Below the pieces are notes generated by a model. It did not search any database. It saw only the letters and a program-made list of their open reading frames with translations, and was not told the origin of the DNA. 64,000 bases of DNA from Hymenoscyphus infarciens (lineage: Eukaryota; Ascomycota; Leotiomycetes; Helotiales; Helotiaceae), in the NCBI GenBank assembly GCA_001414345.1, contig LLCB01000039.1, positions 186,001 through 250,000 of the forward strand, in the 5' to 3' direction. A program made the translations under genes and the position numbers. How positions within the stretch are numbered: the stretch's first letter is position 1; each line of letters opens with the position of its first letter. This document shows positions 23,143-34,965 of the stretch, piece by piece.

Positions 23143-24363
23143 ATGTATACCGCAGCTCTTCTTATCCTGCCCGCTCTTGTAGCAGCCAGTCCTTTGAACT
23201 CGGACTACACTCCTCTTGAGCGTCGTGTTGATCCACCCTCCGATCAGATCACTATTGTCTCCGCTTCCTCGTCTGGAAATGGATGCCCTCAAGGAACTGT
23301 CAGCACTACATTGTCCCCTGATAAGACTGTAAGCTTGATGCACCTTTGTTTCGCAAAATTCAAATCCTAATAAGCTTCTAGTTGATCACCTTTGGATTTG
23401 ATGCTTTCCGTAAGTACCAATGGGGGTTTGCAACCTCAACATACCTCTGTCTCCCATTAGGCTCTTTCCATGCATTGAAGAATAATTCGCATGTATTCAC
23501 AGACCCATACTGCATGCGCAAGCGCTTCCGCGCAGTGTGTTTTCTAGCATAAACAAATGCTAACTCTCCTGCGTTCATAGAGGCTTACATTGGTCCCAGC
23601 GCTGCTCAAGCGGATAAGACCAAGCAATGCCAACTTCATCTTTCCTTGAAGTATCCCGGTGGCTTCCAGTACTCCATCACAGATGCTACCTACCACGGAT
23701 ACGCTCGTCTCGATGCTGGAGTGACAGGGAACTTCCTTTCCACCTATTACTTCTCCCAATCTGCTTCCTCAACCGTATGTCTTCCTCTCTACCTCCACCC
23801 TAAAGAATCTCAAAAGCTGACCTCTTCAGTGCACAACCAAATCCAGCATCTCAGGCGCCGGTTGGCTCAATGGTGACGTCTACACCAAGCACGATGAAGT
23901 CGAAACCACAGCAACCATTTGGAGTCCGTGTGGGGACACGGGCCTATTGAATATCAACAACCGTATTGCGTTGACTTCTACCAATACTAAAGCTGCGGGG
24001 GAGATTTCAAACGATGATGCTACTGTGGCTTTTACCCACCAAGCCCATGTTTCTTGGAGACAGTGTACTCCGTAAGTTTCCCTGTTTTTTTCCTGCTTGT
24101 TTTTCTGATTCTTTGAACAAAAGTTAACAATAAATAGAGGCGGATCCTCAGGCGGTGGAGTTTTCCTCCCAGGTCCAGGTGGTAGCACGGCTACCGATAG
24201 CGAGACGGCTACTCCTGCTCGTGATCCTCAAAGTCAGTTCTCGGTTATTCCCGGCGGAAGCACTGTGATTATTCCAGGCGGAAACAGTGGTGGTGGAGGA
24301 TCCACTGGTCCTGGTAATACTTGGGGGATTGGCCCTGGTACAACTACCATCACCCACGGTTAA
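23143..24363 (+). CDS. secreted DUF4360 protein with Gly/Ser-rich tail
   Basis: Exons are 23143-23328, 23382-23409 (28 nt), 23581-23774, 23830-24071 and 24138-24363; introns are 53, 171, 55 and 66 nt and the product is 291 aa. A signal peptide (MYTAALLILPALVAASP) precedes a DUF4360 domain: SSSGNGCPQGTVS, LITFGFDAFQAYIGPSAAQ, CQLHLSLKYPGGFQYSI, HGYARLDAGVTG and the STYYFSQSA edge. Conserved cysteines are present. DUF4360 proteins are small secreted fungal and bacterial proteins of unknown activity. The C-terminal 75 residues are Gly/Ser/Thr-rich with a repeated IPGG motif, resembling a wall-associated linker. The micro-exon 2 fits only if the acceptor at 23580 is used. I see no GPI signal at the end. 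Confidence 0.83.
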
Positions 24364-25091
24364 ATTGGTTGAGTGAGTGAGTGACCTTGGGTGATGGAAG
24401 ACGCTCTGGAGTGGGAAGGGGATTTTTGTTCATAGTTTAGGTAGGGGACTGTTCGATATGGAATTTGAATATTTTGACTTCGAATGAATTTGGTTTTTTG
24501 GAGATACGATGTGAACTGGGCGCTTCGAATTCGTTCTTTAGAATAAGCCCTCCAAATTGGTTTTGCAAGTAGTAGATCTTTCGAGTCTTAAGTGAGAGGG
24601 AGTAAGGCCGTGGAATTAAGTAAAACTGGTTCCCCAACCACAGACTCTTTCACAGACTTTGCTTAAGCGCGTTGAGAATGTTTTGCTAATTCTAGTTAGA
24701 CAATGGGAATGTGCTAGGCTGGAAATGTTGAATCAAGCATTAGTCACGTGCAACGCTAGTCTAGTGCTAGGTATAAGCTCTATCAGACGAACCAACTTGA
24801 CAGCAACCTGCATTTATCTTTCTTATTATATCATTCTACTCTTCATTGAGCATAGTCTAAAGCTTCCCCTTTTCCAGTTAATGGGTTCTGATATTTTCTT
24901 TGCTGCATTCTTTGGGACTGACAACTGCTTCCCGATTCACCTTCGACGAGGATATTTCTAGAAGTTGCCACCCCGAGCCGCCCTCGGCCTTCCAAAGTTT
25001 ATACTTTCCAACTTAAACTTTCCACAACCGCAGCATTTAAAACACAAACAAGAGAGCCTTCTGACAAACACCTAGCCATCGAAGTCTCACC
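24364..25091. other. intergenic region
   Basis: 728 bases between two genes on the same strand. It holds the 3' end of the DUF4360 gene and the promoter of the next gene. No further feature. Confidence 0.4.
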
Positions 25092-26543
25092 ATGGCTACC
25101 ACTCCTCCACCTGCTCCTCTACGTCGAGTCAAACTTTTCCCTACACCGATGGACATCGCTCGTAGCTACGTGGTCGTCCTTTCAGATTCACTTCTACCTC
25201 CACACAATCCTTATGACAGTCGCCTCTACAACTTCACCAACGGAACCATTCTGCCAATCGACCCCCTTGAATGGTCTTCCATCATCAAAGGTTTCCAACG
25301 CCAAACGCTTCCTCCATATCTACTCAATGAACTCAACAAGGACCCTCAGTTGGAATCATCGCTCTGGAATTCATATACCACCACTTGCGAGCAGAGCATC
25401 CAATATACGACAACAGATGAGTTAAGTTTATGGTTCATGATTGGTGAGATATACACAACATCGTGTGGTGTCCGTTCTACTAGGGAGTTATTCAAACCCG
25501 AAGTAACATTGGAAATGTTCTGCAAATGCACAGCATGTGGTCAACTGTTCAACCAGGCAGCCAACAAGATGGAGATGTTATCCCTGAAAGGTAACATGCT
25601 CGTTTCTGTGGCCTCAAAGCTGAGTTACATCATCGCGAACCCTTTTCTTCAAGGTCACCAAGGCTTTGATCTTCTTCAACACGCGTTTAAATATGTGGTC
25701 AGCGCTCGGTTAAATTCTCCCAAGCCGTTATTTACCACTTCTACATTGAGATTAAGGGCATTCCAAATTGCTCAACAATATAATAATCTCAATCCAGCAA
25801 CACCAATCAATGCCAACAGTTTGCAAATTGCAATGCTACGAGTTACCCAACCTCGACTACCGCCACACGCAGGGTTTTTAGCTCTCATCCCTTACCCTTC
25901 TCGTGTGCCTGGTTCGCTACATATGGCAATCGAAGACCAGGACCTGGGAATGATTATCACTGCATGTAGGTAACGGGAAATTCGTTCCCCCTCTCCCCCC
26001 TTTCTCCTTTTTCTTTGTTTTATCGTCGACACCGCGCTAAATATGGGGAAGAAAGTTTCCTAAATACTTATTTGCTAATCCCGCTCTGTTCTAGGGGATC
26101 AATATGCAAGCGACAATCCCAACCTTAGACTTCGAACGATGCGTCATTATTACGACACGTGGAAGAGAGAGTATACTGAAATTGGAAGTAACGCTGAACT
26201 GAGAACATATGCCGAACAGCATGTAAATGCCAAGCGTATCAACGTGTTGCAAGAAGGGGCTCACAAAATGATTTCAGATAGGGCGTTCGCGCAAACAGCT
26301 GAAGCACAGAAGAACGCCAGAGAAAATGTTACGGGGAGAATTGAGGCTGTTCAGAGACCTGTAGCGCAAGGGGAGAATAAAGGCACAGAAAACCAGATGA
26401 AGGACCAAAACATGGTTAAGAGAATCAAAGCTGCTAAGGAGCCTAAGGCCACCAAGGGATCGGACGCTGCTAAGAATACTGAGGTTGATGGTGTGGCTTC
26501 TCGTACGAGATCGAAAATCACGAAGATCAGCGGGAGTCCGTAA
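25092..26543 (+). CDS. conserved-looking protein of unknown function, basic C-terminus
   Basis: Exons are 25092-25965 and 26095-26543. The 129-nt intron has donor GTAGGT, branch TGCTAAT and acceptor TAG; the product is 440 aa. The N-terminal 290 residues have mixed alpha/beta composition with Cys pairs in EMFCKCTACGQLF, a possible but incomplete metal-binding knuckle. After the intron a helical, charged segment (WDQYASDNPNLRLRTMRHYY) leads into an Ala/Lys/Glu-rich tail ending TRSKITKISGSP. No signal peptide, membrane helix or catalytic motif is seen. I do not recognise the family. The single frame across the junction and strong branch site support a real gene. Confidence 0.7.
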
Positions 26544-27467
26544 TCGTGGCAGCGGGGGTAAGGGAGTCTTTCACGAAAAGGATAGTACAATTCGTACCAA
26601 TTCTAGGCAATATGATGTTTACTTGTGAGCAAAGGCAATGTGATCCGTCTGGAGATTGTTGTTTTCCACCCCTGCAGCTTATTTCGTGAAGAGCTAAAAC
26701 CCTCCCAGTGGACATTGCATGTGGCCCTAATTATGCCTCCTCTACACGCTGTCTCAACGTGGAACTCTCAACGCAGACAAGATAAAATCATCCTTGAAGT
26801 TAGAGTTAAGCTTTTTAGTCCATTTCGCATCAAGTCTTATTTTTATCTTATTTTTGCTTTGTCTAGTAAGCTTTATTTTTAGTATGATTGCCTCTTTACT
26901 GCCAGTTCCATTGTTCGTCGTACTCTCTCTCTCTCTCTCTCTGTCTCTGGCATACATCAATTTCGCAAGAATATTTTGTCCGTATATTCCCTATCCCTAT
27001 GGTCTCGACTAATGGTGGGCCGTCCTTTTCTTCCTACGAAGAACATTCACCTCACCTAGCAAATTTGTTCAAAGGGGCTAAGGAAGACATTTCATTGTTT
27101 AAGAATTTCAGCGAATAGTATTAAAGCTGTAGCTCCACTGATAAAGGGATGAGATTTTGGCATACTAGGTGAGCTTTTAAGCGAGATGGGATTTATTCGG
27201 TAAGGAAAATTGGAAGGCGCTTTACACTTGAATGAGCTGGCAGTAATCATGGCACATCAACATGTCTTCCAACAGTTTGAAAAGCAGCAGCTGACGTTGT
27301 GTTGGGCTTTTGTATTTCTCCATTGGTTGAAGCGCCTCTACCAACAAAATAAGCTTTCGTTCCAACACTGAAAAGAGAATGTATGTAATTTTCAGCTATG
27401 TGAAGTCGTCTAGCCACTTTCAAACCTCTTATCTCCTTTAACAAAAATTCATTTCTCGACCGCACGT
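26544..27467. other. intergenic region with a CT microsatellite
   Basis: About 0.9 kb without a supported gene. It holds a CT run at 26922-26942 and AT-rich DNA. The transcript end of the preceding gene must lie at its left side. Confidence 0.45.
26922..26942. repeat. (CT)n microsatellite
   Basis: About ten consecutive CT units. Confidence 0.85.
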
Positions 27468-28887
27468 ATGTATGTTTTACGAAGCACTCTCCCTAGCTTT
27501 CCCAGGAAAAGCTCATTTTCCTGGAAGTCAGGCATGTACCTCTTCAAAAACGTCCTACTTCACCGCTTTCGAGAGTGAAGTCTCTCCTGCATGTTTTATT
27601 CAACCTGAAACTGCTTAAGAAGTCTCAGAAATCGTAAAATATATCCGAAATTCAATAAATGATGGCCATACCATACGAAGCAGTGGCTATACTGCTTGGG
27701 CAGGGTCTGCAAACGTTCTGAATGGTCTCACAATTGACTTGTCAACGCTGAGAGGTATCGTGCTGGCTGACAAGAAAGAGGTTGCTTCGATTGGTGTTGG
27801 CTGCAAGTGGGGAGACGTGTATTAAAAGCTTAGCGAGGATGGGCTTGCTATTGTAGGTGGCAGAGTATCTAAAGTGGGAGTCGGCGGATTGACACTTGGA
27901 TGTATATTCCATATGAACTCGAGTCTCTTCTGACGAAAGATTAGGTGGTGTAGCATATTTCTCCGCTGAAAGGATATTTGTATGTGATTCGGTGATTAAT
28001 TACGAAGTTGTTCTTGCTTCTGGGGAATTGCTCTCTGTCAACAAAGATTCTTACCCAGATCTATTCATTGGATTAAAAGGAGGATCGGGAAACTTCGGTG
28101 TCGTAACATGAATCGACTTTTCAACCTTCCAAATGTCAACACTGCCTACCCCGGCTTTCAGCAATTTCGCCAAAGATACAGTCTCAGACGATAAAGCTAC
28201 CCTCGTAGTCGCTACAGTCTGGATTCCAGGTCAGGGAGAACTCTGCATTTCAAACTTGTACCACGGAACACCTGTTTTGGAAGCACCGCTATCCCTCAGA
28301 TCATTCCTGGATATCCAGCCACAACTGGCATGCACACTACGAAGTGATACTTTGTTGGGCTTGGCCGATGAGCAAGTTGCTTTCAGTACAAATGGCCAAC
28401 GCTGTTGGGTTTTTACTACGGGATTTCGTGTCGACGCCCAGCTCATGGTTGACATCCAAACCCTCTGGCTTTCGACAATGGAAACATTGAAAAATCAGCC
28501 AGACATGGTTGTTAGTCTGGTATTTCAACCTATCATCAAAGGGATGAGTGAAAACTCCCTAAAAAAAAGGTGATAATTCCCTCGGGCTCAGTGTTTCCGA
28601 TGGTCCGTTGGTGGTTCGTCTTTTAAATACAGTTCACAGCAATTCGACGTCTGATGATATCGTCTCAGTTGAAATTGTTAAACTTCTTGAGCCGATAGTT
28701 TCTTTGGCGGCGGAGCGGGGTCTTGCTTCGAGGTACAAATTCTTGAATTATGGGTACAAGGGCCAGCAAATTCTGGAAGGGTATGGCAAAGAGAGTATTG
28801 CTAGGTTAAAACCCGTGAGCAAGAAGTACGAACCATTTCCAAAAAGTTGTTCCTGGTGGCTTTAAAGTGTCCGCGGTTGACATCTAA
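27468..28887 (+). pseudogene. FAD-linked oxidoreductase (berberine-bridge type) pseudogene
   Basis: Translation shows a PCMH-type FAD-binding domain: FPGSQACTSSKTSYFTAFES, FIQPETA, EVSEIVKYIRNS, IRSSGYTAWAGSAN, LTIDLSTLRGIVLADKK and VGVGGLTLG. These are followed by VCDSVINYEVVLASGELLSV, FIGLKGGSGNFGVVT and a C-terminal region with FSNFAKDTVSDDKATLVVAT, GLADEQVAFSTNG, RYKFLNYGYKGQQILEGYG and PGGFKVSA. In-frame stops lie at 27616-27618, 27823-27825 and 28109-28111 (the last a Trp TGG to TGA change). About 30 residues expected after the third stop are missing, and frameshifts occur near 28565 (A-run) and 28845. An ancestral intron probably spanned about 27902-27945. The family oxidises alcohols or sugars using covalent FAD; this copy cannot be functional. 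Confidence 0.85.
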
Positions 28888-29337
28888 ATCGAGAGGGTTA
28901 GAGGGGTCAATGCTTTGTGTTGCCTCAAGGTGGGCATTAAGAGCGACAGTACAGATGTTCCAACTTTCTAATACTACTTAACATTCTCCTAAGGCTTTTG
29001 GACAACTGAGTTTGATCGTTAATTTGTTCTAAACTGCCCGGGTTATTGTCCTAAATTGTTCTAAGCTCCTAGGGTAATTACTTAAATCGCTTGAGAGAGT
29101 TGACTCAGCGAGAGCGAGGTACCCAGGTACTTCTTAGAATTATGAGCAAGGCTAACATCCTAACGAATCACCGAGAAAACGCAAATGATGGGTAAGTAAC
29201 TTTCTAGAGTTACTCTTTTCAAATTTCGTAGCGAGATTGTTGAAAATTAATGGCAGTTTCAGATTGAGCGAAAATATAGAACTCGATTTAACATTACATT
29301 AAGTAATTGTCAATTAGCTATTCATAACCAGTATCAA
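28888..29337. other. convergent intergenic region
   Basis: 450 bases between the dead oxidase and the stop of the LVIVD-repeat gene. It includes a 25-base word at 29058-29082 that recurs with three mismatches at 58745-58769. Confidence 0.4.
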
Positions 29338-31093
29338 CTAAGGTGGAGTTTGGAACTTGACAATCCAAGCACCACGCTCCATGGTGTTAATGAGGATGTA
29401 CCCAGATGGGAAATTGGCATAACTCGACCAACTTCCGACAAACTGAAGAGTTCCACCTCCCGGCGCATTATCGTCTGGTGTGTGTTAGCTTCTGTCCAAT
29501 ACCGCAAATATCCGAGAGGAGGATTAACTTACTCTCGGGATAAACATCAAACCATGCAAACTCGGAAACCCCGCTGCCGGTTGGGTTGCTGCGAATACTT
29601 GAGATATCCAAGACCGAGATACCGGCACCGTAATTGCTCTGGTAAGTGAAATTTCCATAAACATATTGATTGTGGTCGTTGCTTGTTCTTGGTGCCTGGT
29701 AGTAACCAGTCTGCTTGGGAGCTTCGAGGTTGGAAATGTCCCAGATGTAGGTCACAGCACGGCCAGGGATTCCTGGGGACCGACCATCAACCTCATCGTA
29801 CTCGTCGTCGAGGATCAGGAAGTCTTGCCATTCCTTGTTTAGAACCCAGCCTTGGTGAGTATATGTTGCACCTTCGTAGCTAGTGACTGAGATTAGTTCG
29901 GGGAACTTCTTGTCCGTTACATCGTCTACATGTGGTTAGCCTGTCGATTGATTATGGATGTAGAAGAAGAACTTACAGATGGAAAGCGAGTCCTCATTGT
30001 ATCCATAACAAACCTCCTTGCCCAAGAACCTGGTGTCAGGGCCTTTGTAAATCAAACATTGGGCATCATGAACATAGCCATCAATAGAAGCACAACCAGG
30101 TGAGACTGGAGCACTGGGATCAGTCAGGTTCAAGAAGATCAACCCACTTCTACAAGCCGAAGTTCGTGGTCTCGCACCAACGACATAAGCGAAATCCGTA
30201 TCGTCATTGGTGAGAATATTGTGTGAACGGCCATCAGGAAGGTTTCCATAAAACCCGGTTAGATCTGCCTTTGGATCGAAAGTCACTGGTCCCAACCTGT
30301 AGTCGATGTCGAGAAGTTTCTTCAAGTCAAATATTTGGATGTGATGGTCGTAGGTTTCAGAGGCTACTACAATGTAGTGTTTGTAGGTTCGGATTTCTCT
30401 CCATAGACTGCTGTTGGTACCCGCTGTCTGAGGGAGACGTCCGAGATATTGGAGCTTTCCAGCATTGGTGATCTATAGTTGTCAGATGGATATCAAAAGT
30501 TTTTGGATGCGGTTCCAGCTCACCTCGGCAAAAGCTGCTCCATCAGCTTGTGCAATGATGGCGAACTCCCTTCCATCGTCTGAAACCCATCCCCATGAAG
30601 ACGAGCCAATTGATGTGTTAGGCGTAAGTTGACTACCAAGAGCAGTGTGGGAGAGAAAGTGGTGTAAATTGAGCTTTGGGAGAAACCAGTCAGCTGGATT
30701 CGGTTTCATCACTCTATACAACCTACATTTTTACAACGATAGAAGTTGGTTGCCTGGTCACGGAAAGGAACTGCTTTCCCATCTCTACCAGAAAGTAAAT
30801 GGTCAGCAATGGTTCAAGTAATCATGTTGAAGTGCTTTTACTAACCTGCATTGAGCAAAATGTAGTTCAGGCCAAGGATCCACAATCGCTTCCGCGCCAA
30901 ACCTTGCATTTTGAGCATTTATCGAAACCTGCTCCTGGTCTCTCTGTGCCCAAAAGGCCTCTTTTTCTGACATGATCTTTTCGTGCATAAATCCGCTGTC
31001 GTATAGCTCCGCCGCCCGGGTAAGGTCTTTCGGTATCTCCTTACCCAAGACGACCGCGGCGAGCCCAAGAAACAAAGCTGTGGCGTACTTCAT
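29338..31093 (-). CDS. secreted LVIVD-repeat / choice-of-anchor-B-like protein
   Basis: Six exons: 31093-30846, 30784-30727, 30673-30524, 30472-29977, 29925-29533 and 29474-29338, with introns of 51-61 nt; the product is 493 aa. It starts with a signal peptide (MKYATALFLGLAAVVLG). Repeated beta-propeller-like blades follow: SSWGWVSDDGREFAIIAQAD, YLGRLPQT, HHIQIFDLKKLLDID, SHNILTNDDTDFAYVVGA, GLIFLNLTDPSAPV, VHDAQCLIYKGPD, VCYGYNEDSLSIYDV, THQGWVLNKEWQDFLILDDE, AVTYIWDISNLEAPKQTG and GISVLDISSI. These are LVIVD-type repeats of extracellular proteins annotated as choice-of-anchor B or regulatory P domain proteins; the activity is unknown. An FYRC...K segment is rebuilt across intron 2. All six phases agree, so the gene looks intact. 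Confidence 0.85.
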
Positions 31094-33460
31094 ATTGACG
31101 GAATCAATTCACAGTATCTTCAAAAGAACATGAGATGAGGGAATTTGAGAAAGATAAAAAAGATGATATGATCAGTTTATTAACTCTACCACATCGCACC
31201 GAATAGGAAGGTTATAATCTATTACGTGACGAGACTTTTTTATTGCGAGATTTTGCTTTGTTAGGGTTTTGACTATGCCGAACCGAGATATTAATTAATT
31301 CTGCCTAGAGCTTGGGGGTAAGCACTCAATGTTCATCTAGAAGGTGCAACCATCGTATATTTCTTAGCATCTCTAGTGTTTGATATTGCGGCGTGATCAT
31401 TCGTCGTAGTGGCGAAGGTAAGAGTTTCTTGCAGGGCCAAGCGTTCATTGGGGAAGGACGTTATGTCTTGGGACCTTGGCGTACCGGCAAATATAAAGAC
31501 TACCAAGACTACCAAGACTACTGGACGTACCCCTCAACCAAGGGACCCGAAGAGGTGTGGGGGCGTTCAATTTTCTACAGGCTGGGTCGTTTATAATCAG
31601 ATAGTGTCGGAAGAAGGTTTTTTTAAGAGTATCACCGGGAGCTGTTATACGTGGTGATTCGAGGAATTTCAAAAGCTATTAACACGAATAGAATAAATAA
31701 ATCTCAGAGTCACCCTAAACTCACAAGTAAACATGCTTGGATAGGAAATTGTCAATATATAGTAGTTAGACTTGAAAGTAACGAGCCGTTTACAGTTCTC
31801 GCTTAATCGCTGCTTAATGTTATTATAGACCTAGCTCGCGATATACAATATACTTCAGGTTCGTACCAGCCTACCTCTCTCATAATTCCAATAATCTAGG
31901 TATTTAGAGGCAATTAACCTTGAGAGTTAGAACGATCAACTTCATTTGTCTCACACTATCTGGGTTAATACTTTGGATTCTCCTTGAAATAGAACAACAG
32001 GTTTACTACCCAATATTCCACCACGAGCCTAGTACACGAAGACATACCACATTCCCCGAATGCCTACCCTTGTCGGGAAAAAGTTCTGAATGGTTCTAGA
32101 AGCTCAAGGCAAAGGTTAAATATATTAGCCTTCCCGAAAGGAAACTGGGCCGAGTTCGAATTCCGTAAGAGCCGGGTTCTTTTGTCTCAATTTCACGCGG
32201 AGTTAAATTTAAATCACTTATTGAGATATATACCTACTATCCCCCCCCCTAATTACATTGTATGCGCACAGACATCTGCCACACTAAAACGACCGTGCGC
32301 GTACAATGTAATTAGGGGGGGGGATAGTACTAATGTCTTGTAAACCTTCTAGCTAACAAAGTTCAAAGCAGGCAACAGGGCAATCTCGACAGAGGCTTGA
32401 ATAGCAGTACACTATTCTATTAATTCCATTTTATCACAGACAGCAATCCAGTCATAAACAACGCACCAAGAACAAAAACGTTCCACTTGAAATAAAAGAA
32501 CAAACAAGTCGGCATGAAAAAGAGTTTGTTTACTCTCCTTTGAACAAATAGCCCAGGCTTTCTATGATTTATTTCTAGATATTATTTACAAGAAAAGGAA
32601 AACCTTATCTTCAATACCATACCCACCAAGTACCACTTTTCGACAGAGTCACTTATTATTATTCAAACTTTCCTGAAAATGAAAAATTCTAAAGCACTAT
32701 TAAAAACTACTCAACAACTGGCAACTGGCATCAAGTTCCCAGATATACCTCTTCCATGCCAAATATAGGAAAACAACCTGTGTACATACACAACAATAAG
32801 CCCAACGTCCCCAAATATTCCCTCTTTATAAATCATGCTACTCATAAACAATCATTCTATACTATATCCACTGTAGAAGAGATACTGTACTTCAACAAGA
32901 ATCAACATCCTCTATTCCCACCGTCACTATGACTAAAATGACTAATTAATCTAACGGGATATCGTTACGCGAATAGTGTATAGGAGCTCACAATGGTCCA
33001 ATAGCTATCAAGAGCGGCAGTAAAAGTAGTATTTCAGGGACGTTTGTTCCAGCTGTCCAGGTTAATCAGAGTAAATTATTCTACACACTTAGAACAAGTC
33101 AAGATTACCCTAGAGAGCTAGGACAATCAACTTTGATTCTCCTAGAAAGTCAGAAGGATTTTTAGTACCACTTTGATTTTCCATCGCGAGGAGAGTAAGT
33201 ATGGCTAGTCGGGTAGAAAATAAGAAGTGCATTATGTAGCTCGCCTGCTGGAGGGGCCTTCGCACTCAAAATAAAACCCCCATCTACTCTTAAGAAAACC
33301 CCTTCCAAATTCCCTGGAACTCCTTCCACAAAATCTGGAGCAAGATGGGTCCTGTAAGTATCCCATATCTAGACTCTCCCCTCATCTGCTCTCTCTACCC
33401 AACAACCTCAACCCAAACCCTATTATTTTTCAAATACCATTTCCTCGCCCCAAATTTAAA
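31094..33460. other. 2.4-kb gene-free region with a mini-element
   Basis: No gene found. Contents are mostly AT-rich sequence without long frames, a 9-bp tandem repeat (GACTACCAA-type, about 31497-31523) and the inverted-repeat element at 32237-32327. The left edge holds the promoter of the LVIVD-repeat gene. Confidence 0.5.
32237..32327. mobile_element. 91-bp TA-flanked miniature inverted-repeat element, copy 1
   Basis: The ends begin CTATCCCCCCCCCC and are near-perfect inverted repeats of about 34 bp: the left arm continues TAATTACATTGTATGCGCAC and the right arm is its complement with one or two differences. The element is flanked by TA on both sides (32235-32236 and 32328-32329), as expected for Tc1/mariner-type insertion. 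It has no coding capacity. A related copy with the same ends and TA flanks lies at 47123-47206. Confidence 0.7.
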
Positions 33461-34011
33461 TCAACTTTCAACAGCAAGGACCTTCGCGCCCCTAAGCACA
33501 CCCCCCTCCACACCAACAACCCAATACTCCACCCTCGTCCCATCCTTCTCGATCCTGTAAACCCTAACATCACCACCCTTCGTCGCTTCTCGGGTAGCCT
33601 CGACTATGTCTTTGTACTCGCCTTGTGAATCCCATGTTCCGATATCGAGAATTTCTACAGAGGCATCCTTGGGTGAGGGGTGGTTGATGAGTTTTGCGAA
33701 GGTAGCTGTGAGGAGAAATTAGCATTTCCATTCAACCCAAAGCAGACGAGAGGATGGGATAGCAGAAGAATGGCAAACAAACCTTCATCTGGCAACCCCT
33801 TCCCCGAATATTGCAACGCCACAGGCACAAACTTCTCATCCGCATCACTAGTATACCAAGCATCCTTCGTCGCCTCCTTCAAAACCTTCGGAATCTCCAC
33901 CCCGGCATCAGTAGCTTTAAATTCCACCTTTCCATCGCTCTTCGCGGCCCCCTCGTTGGGGTCTTGATTCGCTTTATCGAGGAAGGCCATGTAATCTTCG
34001 TCGGTCGCCAT
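33461..34011 (-). CDS. small conserved-looking protein of unknown function
   Basis: Exons are 34011-33783 and 33705-33461, with a 77-nt intron (donor GTTTGT, acceptor CAG); the product is 157 aa from the ATG at 34011 (MATDEDYMAFLDKANQD). Exon 2 gives ATFAKLINHPSPKDASVEIL and a Gly/Val-rich end. It has no signal peptide and no known motif. The frame stays open upstream to 34215 and contains a stretch rich in Ser/Arg. A GTGAGG donor at 34215 and a CGCAG acceptor at 34139 would join the upstream frame at 34216-34490 to this gene in phase, giving a longer N-terminus. I keep the shorter model because the MATDEDYM start looks like a compact protein start. Function unknown. Confidence 0.68.
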
Positions 34012-34211
34012 CTTGTCGGTTTGTTTCGCTATTTCAGGCTGAGGGTTGGCAGATTCAGAGGCTTGGGATGGATTCGTCCTACAGAAGGCCCGCGATTGAA
34101 ATTCAGAAAGTTTTCTTTGAGTTTGAGAGTTTGAGGATCTGCGAGGGAAAGAGATGGAAGGACGAAGGAGAAGCAAAGAAGAAGGGGAGGCGGCAGAAAG
34201 AAAAGGAACCC

Positions 34212-34490
34212 TCACGTCTCTCCCAACTTCTTCTTGACAATCCCCTTCTTCCCTTCCTCTGCAAGTGAATCTGTATCCCCTCGCGATTCGGCGTTCAAAG
34301 CTGGTTCTTGCGCCCGCAACTCCCCTTCTCCAAGTTGTAATGGCTGCCGTAATGATTGCGACGGTCCTTCGTTTTCGATTTCGATATTCTGCTGAGGCTC
34401 GCGATTCAAAGATTTGGCAGTCTTATTCTTATCGCGTTTCTTCTTCAGAGATCGGGTGACTTTTGCAATTGCAGAGGAGATAATGCCCAT
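34212..34490 (-). CDS. possible upstream exon or separate small ORF (MGIISSAIAKVTRSLKKK)
   Basis: An open frame of 92 codons starts MGIISSAIAKVTRSLKKKRD and is charged and Gln/Glu-rich. Gly at position 2 could be myristoylated. It lies just upstream of the gene at 33461-34011 on the same strand. It could be a separate small gene ending at 34212, or exon 1 of that gene through a 77-nt intron (34139-34215) with a strong polypyrimidine acceptor but no clear branch site. I cannot decide from sequence. Confidence 0.4.
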   Translation of the reverse strand: MGIISSAIAKVTRSLKKKRDKNKTAKSLNREPQQNIEIENEGPSQSLRQPLQLGEGELRAQEPALNAESRGDTDSLAEEGKKGIVKKKLGET

Positions 34491-34965
34491 GAGGTGTTGA
34501 TGAAAGTGATATTCCAGTTATCATGAGAGATGGTGGGGTTCTGCGGGGACGTGCCCGCTGTTTTACCTGCAGGCTTTGAGATGGGACGGGAAAACGTCGT
34601 TGTTTGATCCCAAGTTGAGAGAATTATTTGTATGGTAATTTGGACCGAGATGCTGTTGCTAGAGAGCTAAGATTTCGAGAGAAAAGTCAATCCGTTCAAT
34701 TAGCCTCAAATTAGATAGCTTCTGGTCAATGAAGGCATGGTAGTTACGAGAGGGGCAGGTGTTGGGTGGGCAAGTTCAATTTCGTCACACAGATAAACAT
34801 TAAATTGGCTTTGACATTGTCTTCATTTCATTGAATCGCCAGCTACTCATTGCCCCGAGTCAAACACTCGGGTGACTATCAAAGAGCACAATGGTGCGAT
34901 GTAGTTTTCCCCCAGACACCAAATTGTGAAGCCCCGAAAAAACAGAAATGCTAACAAGACAAAGT

